Below, in pieces: positions 49,201 through 60,896 of a stretch of DNA of 64,000 bases. The notes beneath the pieces were generated by a model, which ran no database searches, was not told the origin of the DNA, and worked only from the letters and a program-made list of their open reading frames with translations. Both the position numbers and the translations under genes were made by a program. Each line of letters begins with the position of its first letter. The stretch's first letter is position 1. Source of the stretch: Rhynchosporium graminicola (lineage: Eukaryota; Ascomycota; Leotiomycetes; Helotiales; Ploettnerulaceae); assembly GCA_900074885.1 (NCBI GenBank), contig FJUW01000027.1, positions 62,001 through 126,000 of the forward strand, given 5' to 3'.

Positions 49201-50374
49201 TATTCACGGGGAAAACCTATCCCGTGACTCTTCTGAAGAAATAGACTTAGAATAACGCTTTAATAGAAAGTCTTTCTACTTTATATAACTTAATTCAGGT
49301 ATAGTTATTAATAGTATATTTCAAACTATTAAGAAGAATTCCTTATAGAACTTGAACCTCAGTAAGGCTATAATTCAGGTATAGACAAATCTCAAGGTAT
49401 AGTAACGCTAGATAATAATAGTACTAACTCTATAAACCTTTTAATACCCCGCTTATAAGCTCTCTACTATTTGCTATTACTTCTATATATACTTTTCGAA
49501 ATTTTCTAGCTGCAGTAGACCTAGTAGAGTAATATAGAAGAGTAATAGTATATGAGACCTATCGCTCCTCTAAATAATTCCGTGCTGTCCTACCTTTCCT
49601 CCTTTAATATAACTATATCTTACTAAGTCCCTAAAAAGGAAGCTATTTATTATCTTAATATTAATTACTCTAAGCTACTCTATAGTCTTAATAATAAGTA
49701 CTATCCTAATAGATACTCCTAGATTGAGCTTTAGTAAGCTCTATCTTCTAGGCTACTTACTAATAAGCCTCCCTTAGGGAAGACTTAGGCTTATAAGCCT
49801 AAGGATAATAATAATAATAATAATAATCTTCAGTTAGTCTCTATTAATAGGAAGCTAGTAGCAGATAAGTAGGCTTAAAAGCTACTAGTGGAAGATATTA
49901 ATACTCTTAGGCAAAAGGCAGGGTAGAAAGACTTTAAGGCAAAAGAGCAGAAGAAAGTTACTAGTTCTTATGGAATTAACCCTACTAATAGTTAACAAAA
50001 GATACTAGTATCGATCTACTTATGCGAGCTACTACTAGTAAAAGTAATACTTATTAGTAGTCTCGCTAAGGTAGACCTAGACCTTCAAACTCCCTTACTA
50101 ATACTAGATACTATCGACTAGCTCCTCCGGAATAACCTCTTATCGAAAAGTTTCCTTTTATTACTAATTATAAAGATATTATTAGTAGAGAGATATAAGT
50201 TGATTTCTCTCGCTTCTACTTTATTAGTATTATTATTAAGAAAGAGCTCTATTATAAGGATATATCAGGTCCGAGAGTATAACTATATCATATTATCGCT
50301 AGTCTACCAGTTAAATAAATAAGAGTAACTCTTTTCCTTTTTATTTCCTTATTATTCAGAATTTATTAACTCCC
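49201..50374. pseudogene. RIP-degraded retroelement remnant
   Basis: The plus strand between about 49640 and 50330 keeps a protein-like, Lys/Leu-rich frame with RIP stops (KPPLGKTQAYKPKDNNN, then RKLVADK), perhaps a gag, but I cannot name the family. An (ATA)n run lies at 49805-49828. It ends where the Gypsy family A LTR starts. Confidence 0.4.
49805..49828 (+). repeat. (ATA)n microsatellite
   Basis: About eight trinucleotide units, encoding a run of Asn in the degenerate frame. Confidence 0.9.
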
Positions 50375-50651
50375 TGTGACGACAGCTTACCTGAATATCA
50401 CATGAGGAGAAGGACATATACCAGGGCCCAAGTTCACAGGCATCATAGGTATCCCGGTATAACTAGTATCCGACTCGGTATAGTATCAGACTAGTAACGG
50501 CATATATATATAAGGTGCCTTATACTCTAGCTCTCTTCTTCTTCCTTCCTTATCTTCTTATTTCCTTAGTAGTAAACTATATAAGATCGCTCTTAGTCTC
50601 TTTACTTATTTATTCTTACTTATATACCGCCTCGAGTCTTATATTATTATA
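50375..50651 (+). repeat. 5' LTR of Gypsy copy D
   Basis: 277 bp, the least mutated LTR start of this family (tgtgacgacagcttacctg). TATA run near 50500. The block 50552-50563 matches the complement of the primer site in 11 of 12 bases. Confidence 0.88.
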
Positions 50652-51884
50652 TTAAATAAAAAGATCAAGATAGCTAGAGATAGCTTAATATAATATCTTA
50701 CTACTAAATTAGTTATTCGATAATTACTCGTATATAGCCGAGATACTAGAGATCTCTCGGATAGCTATAAATCAGGGTTTAATTTAGCTTATTATAAATA
50801 GTATAATAGAGGAGGTTTTCGCTAACGCTCCTTTAATAACTCCCTTAGTATAAAGAAATTATAAATAGATTTTAAAGAAAGTATAATAAATACCCCGGAA
50901 CTTTAACCTCTACGTATTACCGCTGAAACGACTCTAATATACCCCTTTTAAGCTACTATTATAGCTCCTAACTAACTAACTAGAGACCTCTCCGGTTCTA
51001 AGGGGACTTAACGCGATCCCTCTCGCTTTACCTCTGAACCTAATCTATTATACTTTTCCTTAATTTAAACGTCTCTTACACTAGAGAACGTTAATACCTT
51101 ATTAAGGAAGTACTAATTAAGAGAGAAAGGAAAATAAAAGCGAAATTCACTAAGAGTGTAATCGCTAAGTACTCCTACCCCTATAGATAACTCGAATCTG
51201 ATCTATTCCCTCTTATAACAATTAGCGGAATAAGAGGAAAAGAATACTTCTCTAGAAGATACTATCGATAGATTAATCTCTATATAAGATAAGTTCCTCA
51301 CAGGGGTCTCTTACTTATCCTCGACTCTTCTACTAGAACTAGTATTATAATCTCCGCGTATTCCGGAGTTTAATAAGCTATTAAACTCTATTCCGATATA
51401 TACTACTAAGAGAGAAGATACTATTCCTAATAAACTATCACTCTCTCCCTGCGCCGAATCAGTAGAATCACGCCCTAAGAAGTCTTATCTTACTAAGAAG
51501 ATCCTGCTTCTAGATAATAGATCGGACTCTACCTTCCTCTAATGGAGAGTATCGATACGAGACCGATTAGCCGTGAATACCGACTACTACCTTACGGATC
51601 TCTCCTATCGCGTTCTCGTATAAGGACTAGTTACTAGATTAGCTAAGGAGTATCTTACTCCCTAGTATCTTAATTACGAGTTTAAGACTAGTAATAAAAT
51701 AATCTCCTTATTAGAGGAGAACTTTCTTACTAGTTTAGAAGAAGATAATTACTTTAACGCCTTTTACCGCCTGGAAATATAATAACTTAGCTATACTCGC
51801 GAGACTTTCGCAAAGTTACGTAGTCGATTTTAAAGCGCTATTATCTAAGGTAAGATTAAAAAGAAGGAGTAATTCTTCTATATA

Positions 51885-52052
51885 TGTAAGGGGCGAGCCC
51901 CAGGATTAAGCACCGGCGATGCCTGTGCTTACTAAGCCTAGCGGCACCCGCATGTTTTCCTTCGGAGCCAGGCTAGAACCTGACTCTCTCCTGTATCGAA
52001 CTTCTTGAATACTACACTTGACCATCTGCGTACGCGTTGCTCACCCGTGACA
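51885..52052 (-). repeat. 168-bp solo LTR without RIP, target duplication ATATA
   Basis: Ends tgtaaggggcgagc and cacccgtgaca, flanked by ATATA on both sides (51880-51884, 52053-52057). It is inverted relative to 17355-17522. It is GC-rich and full of CA/TG inside a heavily RIP-mutated gag, so it inserted after RIP of its host or is too short to attract it. Confidence 0.92.
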
Positions 52053-53229
52053 ATATATAAGATAAGATTATACTATCCTTACGAGCTTTAACTCTTATTA
52101 TTAAACTTATATAGAATAAGGATTACGCTTCTATAATTAAGTTACTACTTTCTTTTAATACTAAATATTATTATAACTCGGAATATACTCATCCCGAGAA
52201 AGCTACTGCTCAGATATAGTACTATAAGCCTACTATTACTACTATAACCTCTTCTAGTTCTACTCCTTACTAGTCCCTAAGCTTAGCCCCTCGATAAACT
52301 ACTCTTATACTATATATATATACCTCTACCCCGGTACAGGCTAGTACTCCCTCCGTGCTAAAACGCCTTACTACCTCGATCGAAGAACCCCTTAGGTATT
52401 ATAGTTATAGATAGCTCGGTTATATTAAGCTAGACTGCCCTAACCCGCTTAAGATATAACTAATCGACGAATTTCCGGAAGAGAAAAGAGTAACCGAGGA
52501 GATAGTAAGAGATCTACCTTCCGAATCTAGACTAATACTTAAGGGAAATAATAAGGCCTAGGTAAAAACTCCTTTCTAGGTCTATATAAGTATAATCTCT
52601 CTAATCTTAATCTTAACTCTCTAATAGGAGGTAAGTAATTTATATACCTAACTATAGGTAGTATAAATAAGCTAGGAGTTTTTATGAATAGCTTAATCGA
52701 TACCGGAGCGAATAGTTACCTATTTATTAATCGTACTCTTACTAGATAACTATCAGGGGCCCTTAGTATTAAAATCGAGCTATTACCCTATTCTATTCTA
52801 ATACGTAGTTTCTAATAGTCCGTTAGAACACATATTACTTATTTCATATATTTATATCTTTCTATTAATAGTAAGCGTATTTATAATTACCTTTTTATTC
52901 TCCTCGATTTAGGATAATAAGATATAATTATTAGTATTAAATAGATATAACGATTTCAAGTTAAACTCGATACGCTCTACTATAAGCTAATATAGCCGGA
53001 ACGCTATTTAGCTACCCTCTGATATAATAAGAAGATAATTATAACTCTACTATCTCGCAAACTTATTATTAACTAATCTCATTAAATCGACGCTAATACG
53101 CGGGACTTAGCTATAAACTAGCTAGACTAACGCCGATTATACTAAATAGTAGTAATATAATATATTAATATACGATCCTCACTATTTAACTTATTTCCGC
53201 TTATCGCTAAGGAATCCGAACCCTTTCCC

Positions 53230-53411
53230 TGTAATAGGTCTGTGCGCCTAGTGCCTCCTACTCCTATATTTCAGAATTAGCGAGGAAGGAAGAACCTTCT
53301 CTCCTTAGCAATTAGTTTCTATATTAACCAGATTATTACTAGCGAACCTCCAGCGACTACTCTACTATTCTATTATGCCTATTTACCTTAGCGTACTAAG
53401 TGATTATTATA
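53230..53411 (+). repeat. 5' LTR of Gypsy E
   Basis: 182 bp. TATA-like tatattt (53265-53271). agcaattag at 53307-53315 is complementary to the primer site ctaattgct at 53414-53422. Confidence 0.9.
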
Positions 53412-56400
53412 TTCTAATTGCTTTTACTTAACGTTAGCCTAAATAGTTATAATAGCTTAAAGCAGAGAATCCTCTACTACGTTAACCCGACCTACACTCT
53501 AAGACGACTCTATTAGGGCCTAGATAATACCCGGCGATATACTAGTAGACGACCTTTCAGTTCTATAAAAGAAACTCCGATCGCTAAAGAAACAGAACGA
53601 TATCCTAGATAACCTTATAGTTAAGTGCTAACGAATATTTAGCGAAGACCTTACTTAATACCCTCCGGAAGCTACTATAAGAGCACGACTCTACTAAGCT
53701 TATATATCTAAAGACCCTACCTTAAGTATAGAGAGAGATACTAGTCGATTAGTAGCTCCTGAAGAATCGCTAATTCCTCGCCGGAATAAAGGTAAATATA
53801 TAATTCCACCGGAATACGAGAGTAGGAGCTAAAGAGAGCTTACTAAGTACTTGCAGGCTTATAACTAAGTCTTCGACTACGATACTAAAGGGTACCTAAC
53901 TGATCTCGTTAAGATTAAATAAGTAGTAATACTACTTCGTAAGGAACCGGCGAACGCCTAGGAAAAGTTCAGGAAGTATACCCTAGATACCTTTTATAAG
54001 ATAACCTAGGAAAGTTATAAAGAGTTCCTAGCGAATCTCTAGCTACTCCTTATCTCACGAAGGGTAGCTAACTTATAGGCCTATAAGAACGCTCGCTAAA
54101 GGCTAGGTTAACTAATTAAGGAGTTCGTGAATTATCTTAAAGAAAAAGAGGAACAACTCGAACCCTTTACTAAGCGCTAATTACGAGATATCTTATTTAA
54201 TAAGATCTGCCTAGAGATTCGCTAGAAAATCGTCGAGAATAGCTAAGCTAATAGACTTCAGACCTGAGATAAAGTCATTTCTACTATTACTCTTTAAGAG
54301 ACTTATACTCTATCTAGAGGTACTAATAGTAATAAAAGATAGAGGGAACCTGAAGAGCAGAAATATAAGAAGTTAAACGCGAAGAAGAATAACTCGTATA
54401 AGCACTAGCGAAGAACTGACGATCGACGAGATAAGAGCTAATAAAGATAAGAAGAGAGGAAAGATCTAGATAGTATACTTATTAGGGATTAGCCGATAAG
54501 ATAGGATATCTCTAAGGTTTAGTACTACTCTTATAACGAATATAGATATATCTCTCCGAACTATCTAAAATTAAATACTAGCGATACTAAAGATAAACGC
54601 TAAGGAAAGCTATAACTCGTAGTATCTTCTACTTCCGGACCGGGTTCACTAGATAATAAGATAGAAATCCAAATGAAGATTCTATCTTAAGGTAAGTAGA
54701 AATCGATAACTGCCCTTATTAATAGTAGAGCAGAAGATAACTTTATATTAAGACTAGTCACTAAAGAATACGAGCTTGAACTTACTAGCGAAGGACTAAG
54801 GACTTACTAGATACTTTCACGGAACGAAAGCGTTATCTTCGGTACTATAGTCGCTTAGGTAGAGATAGCCGATTCGATTAGATAGACTAGAGTCGATACT
54901 CTTCGGCTAAGAGTTATCGATATACTAAGTATAGACCTGATATTAGAGTAGCTATAGTTAGAGGATATAGATCCTCGGATTAGCTTTAAGAATAAGCAGT
55001 AGAGGTTCCCTTAGAATTTGAAGGACTCCGATAGCCTTAATATTATAGTACCTCGAGCTTTTGCGACTCTTATTAACGTATAGAAATCTCCTATATACGC
55101 TATAATACTTAACTTGCGTACGATACGCTAGATAGATACTAGCGATACGCTTACTATTCCCTCCGTATATAGTAACTTTAAGGACGTATTCTCTGAGGAG
55201 AAAGGAAGCGAGCTACCCCTACTAGAGGGCTATTAATACGCTATCGAGTTAGAACTAGGATTAAAGATACCTTATTCTCTAATCTATAACCTCTCCGAGA
55301 AGGAACTAGAGGTTCTCCGGGAATACCTCGACTTATCAGAGGCGAAAAGTTAGATAAGGAAGAGTAAGAGTCCTATAGGTATACTTATTCTTTTTATACT
55401 TAAGAAAGATAGTAGCTTTCGATTATATATCGATTACCGGGCTCTGAACTAAATTACGATTAAGGATTAGTACCTTCTGCTATTAATCAGCGAAACGCTA
55501 GACAAGCTCCGGGATACTAGAGTATTTACTAAACTGGACTTATAAAACGCCTACTACTATATCCGAATTCGCTAGGGTAATAAATAGAAGATTGCATTTC
55601 GTACCCGATATAATTATTATAAGTATTAAGTTATGCTGTTTGGACTATTAAACGCACTAGCGACCTTCTAGGCATTTATTAACGATACGCTAGCGGGCCT
55701 CGTTAATATTACTTATATTATATATCTTGATAATATCCTAATCTATTCTACTAACCTATTATAATATGAATAATATATCCGCTAAGTACTAGAGAGACTT
55801 CGGTATATAAACCTCTTTATTAAGTTATTAAAGTGCTCCTTTAATACTAAAAGTGTAGAGTTTCTAGGATATATTATCTTCTTAGCTAGCGTTTCAATAG
55901 ATATAAGCCGGATAGATACTATTAGGGAATAGCTAGAGCCTGAAAGTATTAGAGACGTATAAGTCTTTATTAGTTTTATAAACTTCTACTAGCGATTTAT
56001 CGTAAGGTTCTCAGCGATTACCCGACCTCTAATAAGTTTAATAAGAGGTAAGAAGAAAGGGCAACCTGCCCTTACTTTTAGATAGAGTGCTATAGAAAGG
56101 GAGGCTTTTAACGCGTTGAAAAATACGTTTACTATAGTACCTTTTCTTATACACTTCGATCTACTGAAGCCGAGAAAGCTAGAGACTAACGCTTCTAAGT
56201 TTACTATCGCGGGAATTCTCTCTTAGCCTAGAGAGTAGCCGGCGAAAGAAGGGGAAAAGGCCGTCTAGTACCCTATCGCGTTCTTTAGTAAAAAGCTAGA
56301 ACCTGCCGAGTTGAATTATATAGTATATAACTAAGAACTCCTTATAATTATTAAGTGTTTTATACACTAGAGGTATTACCTTAAAGGTAGTATAGCCCTA

Positions 56401-58599
56401 GTTAAGGTATTAATAGACTATAGTAACCTCTGTCACTTTATAACTACAATAGTATTAAGCTAGCGATAAGCTAGATAAGCTCTAGAGCTATCTAAGTATA
56501 ACTTTATACTAAGTTATAGATAAGGGAAAAACAATCCCGCCGATAGACCGTCGAGAAGGCCTAACTATAAGCCGGCGAAAGATAAGGAAAATATTATACT
56601 CTCTACTTTATAAAATAAGCTACGAAGTATAATTAAAGACGAGTTAATCTATATACCTAGTAAAGCTAGTAATACGATAGAGAGCAACCGGCGTCCGAAC
56701 GATAGTATATCGTGCTAGTTAACTCAGATTCTATAACTTACTAATAATACTTCTTCAAAAGGAGTATCGATCGAGGCTATAGATACGACCTCTACGCCTA
56801 ACTAGCGATATATACCTATAAAGCTTAATAGTTCATAGAACTTATTTAGAAGTCTGAATACCCTCTTAAGAGGCGCTAGCGAGAAGCCGGGCGCTAGCTA
56901 GTATAGCTATAGATATACTATACTATAGTTCTTTATAGCGAGTATTATAAGAATCGAAACAGTAAACCCTGAGTCGAACTTACTTCTCTTAATGCTTATA
57001 AAGCTATAGAAAAGGGACGCTTTTACTCTTAAGAAGTTAGCTAGATTACAGAAAACCGGGGATATAGATTAGAGTATCGATAGCGAAGGACTACTTAGAT
57101 ACCGGCGAAAGGCTTATGTTCCGCTAGATAAAGCTATCCGTACTAAAATCATGAAGATATACTATAATAATCTAACTATAAGCTATTTTAGTTAAGATAA
57201 GACGCTAAAGCTTATCTAGCGAAAGTACTATTAGTAGAAGATAAAGCTAGACGTTAAAGAATACGTTAAAAGTTACGATATTAATTAAAGGATAAAGGTA
57301 AGAAGAATAAAGATAGCTAGCGAGATATAAGCGCTTAGCTAGCTAAGTAAGCCGTTTAAGTCTATAAATATAGACTTTATTATAGATCTACTACCTTATA
57401 AAGGGAGCTCTATAGGAAGAATCTCCGATAGTTTACTAGTGATTATCAATAGATATACTAAAGATATAGAGTATATTCCTTACTTGAAGATAATTAATAC
57501 GCTAGGCTTAGCTCAGCTATTTATCGACTATTAGTTTAAGGACTGCAGATTACTTACAGTTATTATTACTAATAGAAGTTCTGTTTTCACTTCTAAGTTC
57601 TAGTAAGAGGTATGCTTCTACCTCCGAATAACGAGAGGTCTTTCGACGGCGTTTCACCTATAAACTAATAAGTAAACGGAACGATAAAACCAAGCTATAG
57701 AAGTATAGCTACGGTGTTTCGTATACTATCTTTAAGACGATTAGGTGAACCTATTACCTATAGCGAAGTTCGCGTATATAAATGTATATTATAAGGCTAT
57801 TAGAATAAGTCCAAATAAGGCTAGGTATAGAATTACGCTAGATAGTCGCTAAGGTATCGAGGACGATCCTATAAGAGGGGAGATACTTACTACTAAAGAA
57901 AGAGCAGAAGAAGTAGTTAAGAAACGCTAAGAGCTAGAGAATAGCTAGCGAAGAACTAAAGAAACCTAAGCGAAGTAGTATAATAAGAACTATCGACTAG
58001 TTAAATTCAAAGTAGATTAATAAGTCCTACTCTTAGTAAAGAATATTAAAACTATTCGATCGAGCAAGAAGCTAGACTACTAATTTCTAGGGCTATTTAA
58101 GATTAGCGAAAGAATTAGAAAGCAGGTATATCGATTAGATTTACCTACTAAGTATAGTCGGCTATATAACGTCTTCTATATCTTACTATTAGAACTATAC
58201 TAGTAAAGGCCCAGCGAGTCGTTAGAGGTTATCTAACCTGACCTTATCGATAGCGAAGAATCATAGGAAGTCGATTCCTTACTAGACTAGCGAGTAGTCA
58301 GGGGGAGAGAATAATTCCTAGTAAGATAGAAGGGGTTTACTTCCGCCTATGATTCTTAAGAGCTAAAAGAAAACCTCTAGGGACTTTAGAAAGAAATTAA
58401 AGCTTTAAAAAATCAAAACGCTATAGAAAGACCGGCGAAACGCTAGCGAAAGTGAAATAATACTTATAAAAAGATATATACCTTTCTGTTTTTTCCTATA
58501 GGGTTTTATAGTTTTAAAAGTATATTAGAGATTATAAATCTAATAGAGGTCCGAGGGGAAAAAGAGGTTTTATTATCTATACGGATCGCTAGTAAACTA

Positions 58600-59700
58600 G
58601 CTCTCGCCGGATAAACTCCGAGATATCGCTAAAGAAAGTTTACTTAGTAACCTTCTGATTAGTAGTATCTATATCCCTATCCGCGACTTCCTCTCTATTA
58701 ACCTCTAGCTACGTATCTAGTAAAGCTACCTATAGAAAGAATCTAGTATAAATAGTACGGAAGTCCTTCGCTGAAGATTAGTAGGGAGCTCGCTAGAGAA
58801 AGTGATTTATACTATGCGAAGACTATAAATTTCCTTCAGAAGAGCATTATTTATAATACTAATAGTAGTAGTGACTTTAGCTGTAGAGCGCAGCATATGC
58901 CTAGATACCTCAGAGATCGCCGACGTAATACTAGAGGATAGCTCGGCATTAGAATCAATAACTAGCTTCTAAGGAGATTTAATAGCTATAGTATTACTTA
59001 CTTTGGAAGTATGATTAGCCCGCTTCTTCTCTATATTAAAGCGTGCCTAGGTATCTTTAATACTTCTCCGGAACTCTTACTTATTACTACTTTTAAAGCT
59101 ATATCTTATAGTTAGCTGAGAATACCTATCAGGATAGCTAGAACCTCGCTAGCTATTAGCTAAGTATTCGCTAGAGAGAGGAAATTTATACTTATATCCT
59201 CGTAAGATTTACTCTTCTTAATATAGTCTATATACTTACTAGCAATAGAGTTAGGAGCTAAAGTGCACTTTAACTTAGGGAATAAAGTATACTCGCCGGC
59301 GTATCGCAGGTAAGTCTCCGAACGCGGTATCTCCTTATTTACCTTAGCACGAGCCTTCGACTTTATCTGCGTATTCTTTCGACTAGTATAAAGGGTCTTA
59401 TTATAATAGGCAGAAGGGCTATTATCTTAGCTCGGCTCGCCTTCAGTATCCTCGTTATTATCTTTAGCTCGCTAGCGCTTAGTCGATAACCCGCTAGCGA
59501 CTGCAGTTTTTCCCTTATTAATAGGGGTAAAATTATTACTAGAAGGAAGGGTATCTTTAAGTGAACTACTAGCGGCGCGCTTACGAAGGTTCTTCTTAGG
59601 AGCTAAAAGGTCAAGTTAGTACTACCTGATACCTTATATTTATAACTTACGTATGGTTACTATTATTATCGTTAGTTATTTAAGAAGGGAGAGAAGAGAG
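58600..59700 (-). pseudogene. Degenerate antisense frame at the 3' end of Gypsy E
   Basis: Opposite to pol, the minus strand translates from about 59.62 kb into a basic, Ser/Lys-rich N-terminal part (APKKNLRKRAASSSLKDT), a variable linker, then a more ordered part (YAGEYTLFPKLKCTLAPNS, KYIDYIKKSKSYED, EVLAILIGILS). Stops are again at former Gln/Trp codons. It has no motif I can name and no clear similarity to the antisense frame of family A, but it has the same location. Confidence 0.55.
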
Positions 59701-59891
59701 AAGGTTAAGAGTTATATAGAGGAGTTACCTAGCGCTATGCCCCGTATTCCAGCCTTACTAATAATAAAGAAGAATCAGAATAAAAGTAAATCCTGAAAGG
59801 AATGCCTCGCCGGCGCCTCGCTGAAGTATCGCTAGCTAGGGCATTTTAACGCCTTCACTTCTAGGATAGAAGTGTTTAAGAGGGGAGATAT

Positions 59892-60073
59892 TATAATAAG
59901 TCTATACGTCTAGTGCTTCCTACTCCTGTATTTCAGAATTAGAGAGGAAGGAAGAACCTTCTCTCCTTAGTAATTAGTTTCTGTATTAACTAGATTATTA
60001 CTAGCGAACCTCCAGCGACTATTCTACTATTCCATTGTGCCTATTTACCTCAGCGTACTAAGTGATCATTATA
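59892..60073 (+). repeat. 3' LTR of Gypsy E
   Basis: A 182-bp copy of 53230-53411, preceded by a polypurine tract and followed by TTCCC. Confidence 0.9.
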
Positions 60074-60896
60074 TTCCCCCTCCGAAAGCATCGAGAAAGG
60101 TACCTGCGCCGAAACTTTACCGCGAGTATACCTCTTAATCCCTGAGGATCTAGAAACTAGTTGATATCCTTAGCTATAGGGAATAAGACCTAAGGATATA
60201 GGAATAATAGAAACAGGATAGTAGATCTCGGGTTTTATTACTTCTAGACTGCTTAAACCTTAGTATTTACGCGGAATTAGCTGAATATTATATCGATCAA
60301 ATTAGTTATATATACCTAATATCGCTAGGGATTAATATACCGTCGGAACTCGTATATAACTCCTTTAATTTGATCGAGAAACTATATTAATTCAACTGAG
60401 AATCGTTCTCTAATAAATAGAATATATTAGGAAATAGCTTACTACTTCGTAATAGTTATCTATACGTATAACGCTATACCCTATTATATACCTGTTTAAT
60501 TAGCGAAATCCACGATTAAGTTTCCTCTACTTATTTAAATACTTGTAAAACCGCCGAAATAATTTCTATCTGTTATTACTAGAAAGGACTTATATCAGAT
60601 ATGAAATAGTATACTTGTAATTACTACTCCTACTAGTATTCTCATCTGAAGCAGGCGAAATAATAAGGATTCCTCTACTTATTACCAGTATCTAGCTACC
60701 TTATATAGTACTTAGCTATAGATTTTAAGGATTTCCCGCCTAATAACTAGGGATTTAATAAGATATTAGTATTTATCGACTGCTTAGGGAAGGATTCCGT
60801 ATCGGTACTATACTATTATAATATCGATACCCGCTGGATAGCTACGCTATTTATCTAATAGATATATTGTTTCGGATATACTCCTGAGTTAATTAT
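60074..60896 (+). mobile_element. Gypsy copy D, 3' continuation with a large internal deletion
   Basis: The family A sequence resumes at 60074 after the TTCCC duplication and runs about 85 bp, then jumps near 60155-60160 (after ctagaaactagttg) to the region before integrase. About 1.5 kb present in the copy at 19390-27179 (roughly 24.42 to 22.9 kb there), holding reverse transcriptase and RNase H, is missing. The integrase follows (ISICYY zinc region, AIDFKDFP, ILVFIDCLGKDS) until the Copia insertion at 60897. Confidence 0.78.

Larger units (their letters stand above)
50375..53229 (+). mobile_element. Gypsy family A copy D, 5' part
   Basis: 5' LTR 50375-50651 (tgtgacgacagc...attattata), primer site 50654-50665, Gag remnant to about 52.4 kb, retropepsin near 52.69 kb (SLIDTGANSYLFI, here with the Gly kept) and the protease/reverse transcriptase linker up to 53229. 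It is interrupted by the 168-bp LTR at 51885-52052 and by the complete Gypsy E at 53230-60073, and continues at 60074. It is less eroded than the copy at 29575-33813. Confidence 0.85.
53230..60073 (+). mobile_element. Full-length RIP-mutated Gypsy element E (6.8 kb)
   Basis: LTRs of 182 bp at 53230-53411 and 59892-60073, target duplication TTCCC (53225-53229, 60074-60078), primer site 53414-53422 and polypurine tract aagaggggagatat just before the 3' LTR. The plus strand encodes Gag (about 53.8-54.5 kb), retropepsin near 54.70 kb (ALINSRAEDNFI, from DSGAEDNF), reverse transcriptase with YLDNILIYS near 55.71-55.75 kb, RNase H near 56.19 kb (ETNASKFTIAG), integrase with a core near 57.37-57.56 kb (NIDFIIDLLP, VIINRYTKDIEYIP) and a chromodomain-like end near 58.2 kb. 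Stops are of the RIP type. The 1.6 kb before the 3' LTR carry an antisense frame. It is inserted in Gypsy copy D. Confidence 0.92.
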
